Source of the DNA: an uncultured Prevotellaceae bacterium
GTDB lineage: Bacteria; Bacteroidota; Bacteroidia; Bacteroidales; Bacteroidaceae
Assembly (NCBI GenBank): GCA_902778535.1
Contig: CACYYG010000005.1
Coordinates: 89,883-153,882, forward strand
Reading direction: 5' to 3'
DNA length: 64,000 nucleotides
Numbering within the stretch: the first letter of the stretch is position 1; each line of letters starts with the position of its first letter. The notes beneath the pieces were generated by a model. It did not search any database and was not told the DNA's origin. It was given only the letters and a program-made list of their open reading frames with translations. Of this stretch, positions 50,250 through 59,738 are shown one piece after another. Made by a program: the position numbers and the translations under genes.

Positions 50250-53200
50250 AGAATACGGCAAACTTAATAAAGAAAACAACACTATTGGCAGTGTGCGTGT
50301 TCTTGTCGTCATTCCTGTCAGCCATGGCGGATGAAAGACAGGAGCAGCTCAATCTCGACTATTTCAGGACGCCGGAAGCAGCGGTCTTCAAGAAATACGC
50401 TGAAGAGTCAGTGAATGAATACACTGGTACGGCCGACATTTCCGTTCCTCTGTATACTGTAAAATGCAAGGATATTGAAATCCCCATTGTACTGCGCTAC
50501 GATGCGTCCGGCATCAAGGTGGAGCAGGAGGCATCCTGGGTGGGCCTCGGATGGAACCTGATGGTCGGCGGCTGCATCAACTATGTTTGTGCAGGCGGGC
50601 ATGACATGTATGGTGCACCCGACATCCCTAATAAGGTGTGGACTGAATATCTGACATCCCAGTTTACCCCCTGGACTGCCGGTAATGCACTTGAAGGAGG
50701 CGTACTTGTCGGAAACAGCGGACAGCCTGTGACCAGGAATCGGGACATGTATTATGTCTATGACTCCCAGGAGGCATCCAACTGGATGGCAAGGCTCCCC
50801 TACCAGCCACAGTGTTTCATACAGTCCTATGCTGACAATTTCTCAGACGGATGGGGCATGAGAGAGTACATGGACTGGGGGTATGGTGAACGTGATTTCT
50901 ATTCTGTCAATGTCCTAGGCAAGTCCTTCATGTTTTTTATCGACCCGTTTACCTTGAAAGTATTTAATATCGGCAAGGCCGGAGAAGACTTTACGGTTGA
51001 ACCGGAATATGATTCGTATTCCACGACCGGCATCGGCAACCAGGCGGATGTGTGCAGGTGGAAAATAACAGATTCCGACGGATATGTCTACAAGTTTGAA
51101 GTGGCTGACAGATTCCAGTACGATCCCCGTAACGGGGCGTTCTATACATCATGCTGGTATCTTAAAAAGATAGTGTCTCCTTTAGGGGAAGAAGTGGAAT
51201 TCAATTACTGTCCACACACAAAAAACGGCCGGAGGATAAGGACGGAATCATACAGGGTGCCGTTTTCCCATGAGGGCGGGGCTAGGTGCTGTGGGAGCGC
51301 TTCCCGGCAGGACTACGTCGATTTCCTGCAAAACGAGAACTCAAACATGAATCTGACCAGTCATTATCTTAGTGAGATAAAGACCGGGAACCAGACAGTG
51401 TCCTTCGGCACATCGCCAAACAATGAATGTAGCGGAAGAAGACTGAATACCATAACGGTCAAATCCTATGACGGAACACTGATAAAGACCGTCAGCCTTT
51501 CATACAGTTCCTTCAGCCATTGTGACGTAGGCGGGGACTATGACCCGTCAACCGCAGAATACGGCAGGCTAAAGCTGGATAGCGTCATTGAAACGGCATC
51601 CACGGAAACCCTTACCACCAGTTTCTCCTACAACCCGTTGGAACTGCCGTCAAAAAGATCCTGTGCGCAAGACTACTGGGGATATTATAACGGCAAGGAT
51701 AACTACGTGGAGGGACGCGGACATACCTTGATTCCTGCTCCAACAGACTTCATGACTTCCAATTACAGCCAGAGGCTAAGTTCAGTGACAGAAGGTGCTG
51801 ACAGATTCAGCGACGGGTACTTCATGCAGGCAGCGATGCTCAACAAAGTCGTTTACCCTACCGGAGGCTATACCGAATACGAATATGAGCCGAACACAGT
51901 CTCCACGAATGATTTCACCCTGACCGAGAAATACAGGAAAAGGCAATACGACGTCTCCGTCCTGGCAAGGTTCGCCTGTTCGACTTCTCCATACGGAATG
52001 GTTGTGGACCAAAGCGAGCAGATAAAGGATTTCACGCTCTCCCAGGAGGCGACACTCGACCTTTCATTGCAATGCAGCGGAGGAAGCCAGTTGTACGGAC
52101 AAGACATGCGAATCGAAATATACAAATTGAACGGTCAGGCATTCGGCTCCCTGCTAACCATTCCTGCAACGTTCCTTTCCCAGGCCGACGAGACTTTTGT
52201 CCAGAGCCTGACGCTTCAGGCGGGAAGTTACAATATGGTGGTAATACCGATAAACAACAGTCAGGGCCTGCCATTCTCCATCAGGTGGAATCTGAATGGT
52301 TGGTATAAGGAAACGACTTCAAATAATAATTATACACTGCCATGCGGCGGCTTGCGGATAAAGAAGGTCAGCCATTATGACCATGACGGCAAGAACATCA
52401 ATTACACTACCTATGACTATCATGGCGGTGTGTTGTTGAACAGGATAGAAACGATAGATCATACGGAATCGTACAATCTGGCTCCTGAGCATTATGACGG
52501 GGTGGTTGCAAACCAGACACATAGTATTGACGTATATACGATAACACCCGGACATCCACGCATGCCCACGTTCTTCGCATCCTGCAACCCTGGCATTGTA
52601 GGCTATTCCAAGGTTACGAAAAGCAGATACGGTGCGGATGGAACCCTTGAGAAAAGCGTGGTCACATCGTATAGGAACAACTGCCCCCAGAACATGTACG
52701 GAGTTGACTATTATACCTGTTTTGACAATGGCCTGACAGACGTTCAGGAAATACGTGATGCATCGGACGCCATTGTCACAAAGACGGAAAACACATACGA
52801 CCATTCTCTGGTTGATCATTATGCGACCAATATAGTGACGAAAAGCAAATGCATCAACCGTCCTAATTATTCAGCTCCTTCTGCCGTCCAGAAAGAGTTC
52901 GTGGAAATACATGACGCGTCGGGTACCGTTACAAGTAGGACGGACATCAATTACAATAACGACCCGTGCGGAGTCGTTGACGTGTTGCGCTACCCGTACA
53001 TCCTGTCCCGGGTTGAACTGTCAAGGACAAAAACCACGGAATACTGTCCGGACGGCAGGACCATCATCAAGACAAAGGACTACAGCTACAATCAGACAAA
53101 CCATCAGGTGTCCCGGATAGATGAGAAGAACAACAGCCAGCCGAGCCTCATCCGGCGGACAAAGATCACATATTCGGCAGATGGTACAGATAACATCAGT

Positions 53201-53785
53201 GTAAGCATGAAGAATGCCCACAGGCTGAATGACGTGGTGGAAAACAAGAACTACATGGTGGTCAACGGCCAGGAGAAGTGCATAAGTACCCAGCATACTG
53301 CCTACATGAATGTGTATCCTCATTATTATGTACCCGCTTCGTATTCCACATCAGTAGGCAGCACAGCACTCGAAACCCGTTCGAGATACACATACGACGA
53401 CTCCCTGAATGTCTGCTCTATCGCCGTCGACGGCCAGGAAACAGTCTATCTCTGGTCATACAAGGGCCAGTATCCGATAGCCAGGATAGAAGGCCTTGCC
53501 TACTCCCAGGTTCAGGCTGCCGTAGGAGTGTCAACTATATCCGCATTGTTAGGCAAGGCAAAGCCGACTGCTGCGGACCTCAGCTCAATACGCAGTGCCG
53601 TCAAGAACGCCGGGGGGCACATAACGACCTACACCTACAAGCCATTGGTTGGAATCACTTCCCAGATACTGCCTAACGGCATGATGACCAGATATGAGTA
53701 TGACGGATTCGGACGTCTGCTAAGGGCCGTTGACCATAACGGTTCCGTCATTTCCACTAACAGCTATAACTACAGGAAGGAATGA
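50246..53785 (+). CDS. RHS/YD-repeat protein, N-terminal half of a split shell
   Basis: 1179 residues from ATG 50246 (MKNTANLIKKTTLLAVCVFL); its ATGA overlaps the previous stop. Signal peptide to about SAMA. It opens with the SpvB-like start seen in Bacteroidetes RHS proteins (TPEAAVFKKYAEESVNEYTG, VPLYTVKCKDIEIPIVLRYD), followed by many YD-type repeats (e.g. SYDGTLIKTVSLSY, KSRYGADGTLEKSV) and ends RYEYDGFGRLLRAVDHNGS, a canonical YD repeat. It has no toxin end and stops where the next protein begins. The two together would build the beta-cocoon that encloses the toxin tip. Confidence 0.82.
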   Translation: MKNTANLIKKTTLLAVCVFLSSFLSAMADERQEQLNLDYFRTPEAAVFKKYAEESVNEYTGTADISVPLYTVKCKDIEIPIVLRYDASGIKVEQEASWVGLGWNLMVGGCINYVCAGGHDMYGAPDIPNKVWTEYLTSQFTPWTAGNALEGGVLVGNSGQPVTRNRDMYYVYDSQEASNWMARLPYQPQCFIQSYADNFSDGWGMREYMDWGYGERDFYSVNVLGKSFMFFIDPFTLKVFNIGKAGEDFTVEPEYDSYSTTGIGNQADVCRWKITDSDGYVYKFEVADRFQYDPRNGAFYTSCWYLKKIVSPLGEEVEFNYCPHTKNGRRIRTESYRVPFSHEGGARCCGSASRQDYVDFLQNENSNMNLTSHYLSEIKTGNQTVSFGTSPNNECSGRRLNTITVKSYDGTLIKTVSLSYSSFSHCDVGGDYDPSTAEYGRLKLDSVIETASTETLTTSFSYNPLELPSKRSCAQDYWGYYNGKDNYVEGRGHTLIPAPTDFMTSNYSQRLSSVTEGADRFSDGYFMQAAMLNKVVYPTGGYTEYEYEPNTVSTNDFTLTEKYRKRQYDVSVLARFACSTSPYGMVVDQSEQIKDFTLSQEATLDLSLQCSGGSQLYGQDMRIEIYKLNGQAFGSLLTIPATFLSQADETFVQSLTLQAGSYNMVVIPINNSQGLPFSIRWNLNGWYKETTSNNNYTLPCGGLRIKKVSHYDHDGKNINYTTYDYHGGVLLNRIETIDHTESYNLAPEHYDGVVANQTHSIDVYTITPGHPRMPTFFASCNPGIVGYSKVTKSRYGADGTLEKSVVTSYRNNCPQNMYGVDYYTCFDNGLTDVQEIRDASDAIVTKTENTYDHSLVDHYATNIVTKSKCINRPNYSAPSAVQKEFVEIHDASGTVTSRTDINYNNDPCGVVDVLRYPYILSRVELSRTKTTEYCPDGRTIIKTKDYSYNQTNHQVSRIDEKNNSQPSLIRRTKITYSADGTDNISVSMKNAHRLNDVVENKNYMVVNGQEKCISTQHTAYMNVYPHYYVPASYSTSVGSTALETRSRYTYDDSLNVCSIAVDGQETVYLWSYKGQYPIARIEGLAYSQVQAAVGVSTISALLGKAKPTAADLSSIRSAVKNAGGHITTYTYKPLVGITSQILPNGMMTRYEYDGFGRLLRAVDHNGSVISTNSYNYRKE

Positions 53786-56700
53786 AAATGAATAAGATGC
53801 ATACAGCACTCATGGCAGTGCTCTTGCTGCTGCCGTACTCTGTGCACGCACAGGACACGTCTCGGAACTATGTCAGGACCGTGACGATGCTCGATGCCGA
53901 CGGGACGGACTCGCTGCAGGCCGTGCAGTACTACGACGGCCTGGGCTACCCGACTGTCTCCGTCGCTACGGCAGGCCCCGGCGGCGGTACGGCGTGCACC
54001 CTGACGACATACGACGCCCTGGGAAGGGAGGAACGCAAATACATGCCCGTGCCGGGCAATGGCCTTGACTGCATGAGCGAGAGCGGCATCAGGTCCAAGG
54101 CGTACTTCTATCAGGACAACGGCGCCTTCACCCAGAGCCACTACGACGCTCTCGACAGGGTGACGGCTGTCGACATCGCCGGGGACATGTGGCGGCAGGC
54201 GGGCAGGCAGGACAGGACGGAGTATCTGGCCAACGACGCATCCGACGAGGTGCTGCACTACGAGGCGCCGGAGGACGGCACCTACAGGCTGGTCAACCCT
54301 GAGAGCACGTCTTTCCAGTATTACCCCGCAGGCTCGCTCAGCAAGGTGGTGACATACGATGCCGACGACAAGAGCGTCACCACCTTCACGGACTTTCTGG
54401 GTAACAAGATTCTTGAGCGTACTGCCGCCGGCGACACATACTATGTCTGGAACGACCTCGGGCAGCTCCGCTTCGTGCTCACGCCTGCCTATAACGGAAA
54501 ATCGCGCTCCAGGACGCTGTTTGCCTACGAATACCGCTATGACGGCAGGGGACGTGTGGTTATGAAGATCCTGCCCAAGGACAGTTCGGAAGGTTCCACC
54601 GTGCAGTACTGGTACGACAAGGCCGACCGAATGGCCTATATGAGGGATGCCGCGCTGGGCAGCCGCTACAGGTTTTATCTGTACGACCGCTTCGGACGGC
54701 TGTGCGTGCAGGGGACATGCAGTGGCGGCAACCTGTCTGACACCATACGCTCCACTGTGTCATACGGCAAAGGCTCCGCAGGTCTCTGCAACACCGGCTA
54801 TACAGCTCCGTACAGCATCACCGACCCGCAGCTTGAGATTGTCAACTACTACGACGGCTACGACTTCATCGGCAGGAACCTGACGGGTGCCATGCCCACG
54901 GTATCCGCCATCAGTGACAGCCAGAAGACATACTCCGTCGGCTTCCAGACTGGCCAGGTGGTGTATGCCAGCAATGGCGGCACTCTCGGAAACATCAGCA
55001 TATACGACCAGAAAGGTCAGCTTGTCAGGTCTGTCCGCAAGGGGCTGAACGGCCATGTCGAGGATGTGAGCACGGCATATACGTTCACAGGTGCCGTAGA
55101 CAACACGGTGGCCAGTGTCAATGTCGGTTACGGAAGTGACTTCATTGCAGAGACGGACTATACATACGAGTATGGCCAGAAGACCGGGATGATGCTGTCC
55201 GTCAGTCACGGCCAGACGGTAGTGTCGCGCGAGACGGGATACACCTACGACGCCATCGGCAGGCTGGCAGCCAAGGAAAGGCAGATGAACGGCACGGCCA
55301 GGTCCTCCTGCACATACTCCTACGACGTGCACGGATGGCTTACAAGTCTTAGGAACGGAGACTTCCAGGAGGACTTGTACTATGCCGACGGCCTTGACGG
55401 CGGCTGCTACAACGGCAACATCAGCACCGTGAAATGGAGGACTGACGATAATGACTCATACAACGGATACAACCTGGCATACGATGACAGCAACCGCCTG
55501 CACAGTGCGGTCTTCGGCTCAGGCAGCAGTCTCACGAGCCACAGGGACTACTTCAGCGAGGATGTGCAGTACGACTGCAACGGCAACGTCATCCTGCTGC
55601 AGCGTCACGGACTCGTTGACAAGACGCATGGCGGCTTCGGGCTGGTCGACGACCTGAAGATGACGTATGAGGGCAACCTGCTGACCAGCGTGCGCGATGA
55701 TGCCTCGCGGCAGTCATACGCCGGCGCCACCGACTTCGACGGAGTACACGGGCAGGAATATCCCCTTGCCTACAACGATGCCGGCTCGCTCGTCAGCGAT
55801 GCGGGGCGCGGGATAGCAAGGATAGACTACGACCAGCTGAACAACCCCGTCCGCATCCAGTTCACCAACGGCAATGTGACGAAGTACGTCTACAGCGCGA
55901 CGGGCGAGAAGCTGCGCGTCACCTACCAGACGGCGGTGCCGAATATCAGCGTCGCCATGGGCAGCAGCAGGGAGCTGGCCCCCTCGGAGATACAGTTCAC
56001 GGACTCCACGGAGTACCTCCTCGGCGGCCTTCTCACGCTGAAGAACGGTCGCATCGACAAGTACCAGTTCGACGAGGGCTACTGTAAGGCGGCAAAGGTC
56101 AGCAATACCAGTCAGGACAACTTCACCTTCTACTACTACAACCGCGACCACCTCGGCAACGTCCGCCAGGTGGCGAAGGCCACGCGCAGCAAGAACGGGA
56201 CGATAGTCCAGACGATGGACTACTATCCCTTCGGTGCGCAGCTCTGCGACGGCTCTGCCGACAGCAACGTCCAGTCCCGCAGGTACAACGGCAAGGAGCT
56301 GGACCAGATGCACGGCCTGAACACCTACGATTACGGCGCCCGCCAGTACAACCCCGTCCTCGCCCGATGGGACAGGGTGGATCCGTTGTGTGAGAAGTAC
56401 TACAGCGTCAGCCCCTATGCGTATTGTGCGGGGAATCCTGTGATGTTGATTGATCCAGATGGAAAACAAATTATGACTATAAATCCAATGTTTGGTTTTA
56501 CTGATTTACTGACATTTGGAAGGTCTGATGTGATGATGGTGGATGGTGGAAAATACGTAGAAGTTGCAGGACGTGTTGCTAAAGGTTCAGAAGGTAAACA
56601 AGTGCATCATTGGATTCCACGACAATTCAGAAAAAATACAACAGTAGAAAAGGCGAAAAGAGGAGGGTTTGAATTTGAAGGAAAAGAAAATAAATCCCCA

Positions 56701-56904
56701 TTGGAAACCTATTCAAAAAGAACAGGTAATGGACAACATGCAAATCATCCTAAATACAATAAACAAATTGAAAATAAACTTAACGACATACCCAAAAACA
56801 AAACTCCTAAACAAACCGCTAAAGAGGTGAGGAGGATTGTAAGAGAAGCTAAAAAAGCAGTGAGGAGTAATCCAACAAAAAAACTTAATGATATAAAAAT
56901 ATAA
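53782..56904 (+). CDS. RHS core protein with C-terminal HNH-like nuclease toxin tip
   Basis: 1040 residues, starting in a 4-base overlap with the previous gene. Signal peptide to about VHAQ, then a DUF6443-like start (YVRTVTMLDADGTDSLQAV), YD repeats (ATGEKLRVTYQ), and the RHS-associated core ending YDYGARQYNPVLARWDRVDP ... SVSPYAYCAGNPVMLIDPDG (to about 894). The tip (895-1040) is abruptly AT-rich with Lys/Asn codons and contains QVHHWIPRQF (His942, His943) and GNGQHANHPKYNKQIENKL, like HNH/AHH-type nucleases of the EndoVII fold. I infer a DNA- or RNA-cutting contact toxin with the immunity gene at 57319. The exact tip family is not certain. Confidence 0.85.
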   Translation: MKMNKMHTALMAVLLLLPYSVHAQDTSRNYVRTVTMLDADGTDSLQAVQYYDGLGYPTVSVATAGPGGGTACTLTTYDALGREERKYMPVPGNGLDCMSESGIRSKAYFYQDNGAFTQSHYDALDRVTAVDIAGDMWRQAGRQDRTEYLANDASDEVLHYEAPEDGTYRLVNPESTSFQYYPAGSLSKVVTYDADDKSVTTFTDFLGNKILERTAAGDTYYVWNDLGQLRFVLTPAYNGKSRSRTLFAYEYRYDGRGRVVMKILPKDSSEGSTVQYWYDKADRMAYMRDAALGSRYRFYLYDRFGRLCVQGTCSGGNLSDTIRSTVSYGKGSAGLCNTGYTAPYSITDPQLEIVNYYDGYDFIGRNLTGAMPTVSAISDSQKTYSVGFQTGQVVYASNGGTLGNISIYDQKGQLVRSVRKGLNGHVEDVSTAYTFTGAVDNTVASVNVGYGSDFIAETDYTYEYGQKTGMMLSVSHGQTVVSRETGYTYDAIGRLAAKERQMNGTARSSCTYSYDVHGWLTSLRNGDFQEDLYYADGLDGGCYNGNISTVKWRTDDNDSYNGYNLAYDDSNRLHSAVFGSGSSLTSHRDYFSEDVQYDCNGNVILLQRHGLVDKTHGGFGLVDDLKMTYEGNLLTSVRDDASRQSYAGATDFDGVHGQEYPLAYNDAGSLVSDAGRGIARIDYDQLNNPVRIQFTNGNVTKYVYSATGEKLRVTYQTAVPNISVAMGSSRELAPSEIQFTDSTEYLLGGLLTLKNGRIDKYQFDEGYCKAAKVSNTSQDNFTFYYYNRDHLGNVRQVAKATRSKNGTIVQTMDYYPFGAQLCDGSADSNVQSRRYNGKELDQMHGLNTYDYGARQYNPVLARWDRVDPLCEKYYSVSPYAYCAGNPVMLIDPDGKQIMTINPMFGFTDLLTFGRSDVMMVDGGKYVEVAGRVAKGSEGKQVHHWIPRQFRKNTTVEKAKRGGFEFEGKENKSPLETYSKRTGNGQHANHPKYNKQIENKLNDIPKNKTPKQTAKEVRRIVREAKKAVRSNPTKKLNDIKI

Positions 56905-57318
56905 TAGTTGATTTATACGCACCTTTACGCAATCACATCAAAGAAAATTGTTTTTTCAAATATCTGTCGAATATGTCATTCTTTGGAAAAAACTTTTTGA
57001 CTTTGATGTGATAACAATTTCTATTTTTTGTGTATAGGTGCTTAGCACACAATGTAAATAATTGAATTTCAAAATATCCAATATTTGTGCCGCTATAAAC
57101 GCATACAAAATATCCCAAAAACAGTTAGTTGTACAAAGTTTTATTGACAATCTGTACCTCAGGATATATGATAAACAATTATTATTGCGCACTAAATACC
57201 TACATCTATCCATTTTTATGTTATTTATATAATAAAATAAAATTTTTTTATGTAAATGACGTTTATAAAAATGGTAGTTAATAATGAAGATTGATTATAT
57301 AAAAATAAATATCAAGTT
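56905..57318. other. AT-rich intergenic region between toxin and immunity genes
   Basis: 414 bases without a convincing gene. It contains a perfect 12-base inverted repeat, ATCACATCAAAG (56932-56943) with CTTTGATGTGAT (57001-57012), 57 bases apart. The high AT content matches the toxin tip and the next gene, so the cassette probably moved as one piece. Confidence 0.5.
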
Positions 57319-58002
57319 ATGAGATATTATAAATTAGAATACAGTGATGATTCAAAAATTGTAGGAACGCAATACCCACAAGTCTGGGATTTCATCAAAG
57401 GATATTCACCAAAGAATGAAGATAATGGTGTCTATTCTTTGTATTATGATTATAATCCTCTGTTTCCTCCGATAGATCCAGATTTATCAGGTTTTAAGCT
57501 GGCTGGTGGTGCTAAATATACTGATTTTTTAAGTAATGGATTCTCAAATGAAATGTTTTTTTTAAGTGAGAATGCGAAAGGATTTATAGAGAGTCTAAAT
57601 ATTGATGTCCATCGTTTCTACAAAGGAAAGGTAACTAGTTTAAGAAAAAAGAAAGTAGAAGACTATTATGTAATGAAACTAGTATCTGAAAATTGGCAAT
57701 ATTTGGATTTCCAGAATTGCGAATTTTACATTGAGGATGCCGATACAGACGATATCATTCCGGTAAAACTCAATTCACCCGAAGAATTTATTAAAAAGTG
57801 GAATGAATTTCTGGCTGACGAGGAGAATTCTTACACAATACATTCTAGTACGATTAAAATGATAGATGCATTTTATAAGAAAAAACTAGACCTGTTTATG
57901 ATAGATATATGCAATCGTAATTGGTATGTCAGTGAAAGATTCATTGATGGGTATTATAAAAACAAGTTTACAGGACTTGAATTTGAATCTGTTGACATCT
58001 AA
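57319..58002 (+). CDS. Candidate immunity protein for the RHS toxin
   Basis: 227 residues, no signal peptide, AT-rich codons like the toxin tip. Features such as SNEMFFLSENAKGFIESLNI, KKKVEDYYVMKLVSENWQYL and DICNRNWYVSERFIDGYYKN resemble immunity proteins of the DUF1629/Imm11 or Imm43 kind found beside polymorphic toxins; I judge this by pattern only. Its place directly after a nuclease-tipped RHS gene is the main support. A cytoplasmic protein that binds and blocks the toxin is inferred. A weak possibility is an unrelated orphan gene. Confidence 0.65.
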   Translation: MRYYKLEYSDDSKIVGTQYPQVWDFIKGYSPKNEDNGVYSLYYDYNPLFPPIDPDLSGFKLAGGAKYTDFLSNGFSNEMFFLSENAKGFIESLNIDVHRFYKGKVTSLRKKKVEDYYVMKLVSENWQYLDFQNCEFYIEDADTDDIIPVKLNSPEEFIKKWNEFLADEENSYTIHSSTIKMIDAFYKKKLDLFMIDICNRNWYVSERFIDGYYKNKFTGLEFESVDI

Positions 58003-58185
58003 AAAGACGAATTGTGGGATACTTCGACGAGCACGTGGAGTACGACGCCAAAAATCAGCGGGGACGGTTCTCAATGATCATTTTTCCGAGTAAATGTTTG
58101 GGAGTTAATGAACAATTTTGTAATTTTGCCAGTGACTATCACCAATGACTATACACTTATGACACGACAGGTGCGAAAGCAAAGT

Positions 58186-58403
58186 GCCATGGGCAGCAGC
58201 AGGGAGCTGGCCCCCTCAGAGATACAGTTTGCGGACTCCACGGACTACCTCCTCGGCGGACTTCTCACGCTGAAGAACGGGCGCATCGACAAGTACCAGT
58301 TCGACGAGGGCTACTGTAAGGCGGCAAAGGTCAGCAATTCCAGTCAGGACAACTTCACCTTCTACTACTATAACCGCGACCACCTGGGCAACGTCCGCCA
58401 GGT
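58186..58403 (+). pseudogene. Orphan RHS core fragment (duplicate of 55954-56171)
   Basis: 218 bases align without gaps to 55954-56171 of the RHS core with 9 mismatches by my count. The frame is open across it (SSRELAPSEIQFADSTDYLL ...) but it lacks a start of its own, the end of the core and any toxin tip; it runs into unrelated sequence at 58404. This is the type of displaced RHS 3' piece used in tip exchange. The flanks (58003-58185 and 58404-58560) look like debris, with codable pieces such as GYFDEHVEYDAKNQRGRFS that I cannot assign. Confidence 0.8.
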
Positions 58404-58466
58404 TACAGGAGTCTACGTTTCCGTTTTTCCTTATAAATGAGGATTGCGGGACTTGGAATAATGGCG

Positions 58467-58474
58467 TACCTTTG
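58467..58474 (+). promoter_or_regulatory. Isolated -7-like element in the debris region
   Basis: TACCTTTG with ATTG 20 bases upstream (58443-58446), but no gene follows. It may be a relic promoter. Confidence 0.3.
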
Positions 58475-58662
58475 CAGCCACAAAACAGATAACGGCTCGC
58501 TGCTCCCCGCTTGGGCATCAACATCATTGGCGGGAAGTTAGTGATTGTCCGTCCTTGAGTCCAGATGGGTCAAGAAAAATGATAAAATTTTTGTTGTTTT
58601 CGTGCACAGTGCTTGATTTTAGTCAAGAGAAAGCACCATTTCCATACTTTTTCTTTGCAATA

Positions 58663-58694
58663 TTTGTGCGCACACAATTTTATCTGTACCTTTG
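58663..58694 (+). promoter_or_regulatory. Strong promoter with no coding region behind it
   Basis: TTTG (58663-58666) and TACCTTTG (58687-58694) with a 20-base spacer. Transcription would start near 58700, into a non-coding stretch ending in a hairpin. Confidence 0.65.
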
Positions 58695-58699
58695 CACCG

Positions 58700-58933
58700 T
58701 CAAAAGGTTAATAGATTGTTTTAGGTTAGTAGTAATATTTATAGTTTTAGGTTTTTAGTTATTGGTAAAAGAAAGTTTTCAACTGTGGATAACAGGTGGT
58801 CGCTGCGAAGCTCCCATTTAAACTTTCGAATTTTTAGCCCTGTGGGCTGAAAATTTCTTTTAGAGAAAAGGATTTTTAGTTAAACATAGGCTTGTAAGTG
58901 CTGCGGCTCGTGAGGGTCGCAGTTCTTCGTTTA
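58700..58933 (+). ncRNA. Candidate small RNA (about 230 nt)
   Basis: It follows a good promoter and has no plausible reading frame. AATTTTTAGCCC (58829-58840) pairs with GGGCTGAAAATT (58844-58855) over 12 positions, one G-U. A final hairpin CTGCGGCTC/GGGTCGCAG (58901-58909 and 58914-58922, GTGA loop) is followed by TTCTTCGTTT, like a terminator. CTGCGA at 58803-58808 could compete for the same 3' arm. The class is unknown to me; 6S RNA is possible by size. It ends just before the convergent pgeF stop. Confidence 0.45.
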
Positions 58934-58946
58934 TGTAAGTAAAGTC

Positions 58947-59732
58947 TCAGATTGCTAACAAGATGCCCGTAAAGATTCTTCCGGAGTTGATGCCCAGGCG
59001 GCGGGCAGAGAAATAGTCATTGGCCTGGCGAAAAGTGCAAACGTTTGACGCCTTCACGTTCTGAGGCTCTACACCAGCCGTCAGAAGTTGCAGGCGGTTG
59101 CACTCGGGCAAGTCGATGTGCCATTTTGCTTCACGGCGACTGATGGCTGACATGTCAAATCCTTCTTGTGCAAAAGCATGGTAGACCTCGTCGCCCACCT
59201 CGAAACTGTCGAGATGGATGCCTGGCCCTATCTGGGCAGTCAGCTGTTGAGGACGAGTGCCGTAGGCTGCAGTCATCGCCTCAATAGCTCTTACGACAAC
59301 ACGCCTGACCGTGCCCCTCCAGCCGGCGTGGATGGCACAGACGGCGTGTGTTTCTTTGTCGTAGAGCAGCACCGGAATACAGTCAGCAGTAGACACGCCG
59401 ATGCACACACCCTCGAGGTTTGTCATCAGCGCATCAACACCCTCCAGTGCCTCCTGCCTTTCTGTGGTATTCAATGCCATAAACGCTTCGTCGATTCTTG
59501 CCACTTTCGCCTGATGCACCTGATGGGGCATGATCAGGCGGTCGTCGGTGATGCCCAGCGTCTGGCACAGCGCCTCGCGGTTCTTGCGTATGTCTTCCTC
59601 GCTGTCACCGCAATAGCGGTTGATGTTGAACTCGGCATAGTTGCCTTTGCTGCAGCCTCCGTGACGGCTGCTGCTGAAGGCCAGCACACGAGCCCCCATC
59701 TCGTAATAATCCAGTTGCGGTTGCTTCAACAT
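58947..59732 (-). CDS. pgeF: Peptidoglycan editing factor PgeF (YfiH/LACC1-type purine nucleoside enzyme)
   Basis: 261 residues. The family motifs are clear: FSSSRHGGCSKGNYAEFNI, LIMPHQVHQAKVA, GVSTADCIPVLLYD and AIHAGWRGTVRRVV supply the Cys and His residues of the metal site. Members act on purine nucleosides, and in E. coli PgeF keeps the wrong amino acid out of peptidoglycan. It is followed on the same strand, upstream, by fhs with a 6-base gap, so the two form an operon. The near-operator TGCAAACGTTTGAC in its 3' part is coding sequence. Confidence 0.9.
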   Translation of the reverse strand: MLKQPQLDYYEMGARVLAFSSSRHGGCSKGNYAEFNINRYCGDSEEDIRKNREALCQTLGITDDRLIMPHQVHQAKVARIDEAFMALNTTERQEALEGVDALMTNLEGVCIGVSTADCIPVLLYDKETHAVCAIHAGWRGTVRRVVVRAIEAMTAAYGTRPQQLTAQIGPGIHLDSFEVGDEVYHAFAQEGFDMSAISRREAKWHIDLPECNRLQLLTAGVEPQNVKASNVCTFRQANDYFSARRLGINSGRIFTGILLAI

Positions 59733-59738
59733 AAAAGA

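Noticed and set aside
56933-57213. Small minus-strand frames between toxin and immunity genes
   Set aside because: Random open frames in AT-rich DNA with no start context or recognisable motif.
58784-58792. Perfect DnaA box (TGTGGATAA)
   Set aside because: A single box without further boxes, AT-rich unwinding repeats or origin-linked genes is not evidence for an origin.
59036-59052. TGCAAACGTTTGAC resembling the LacI operator
   Set aside because: It lies inside the pgeF coding sequence far from any promoter, and half of the palindrome is imperfect; probably chance.
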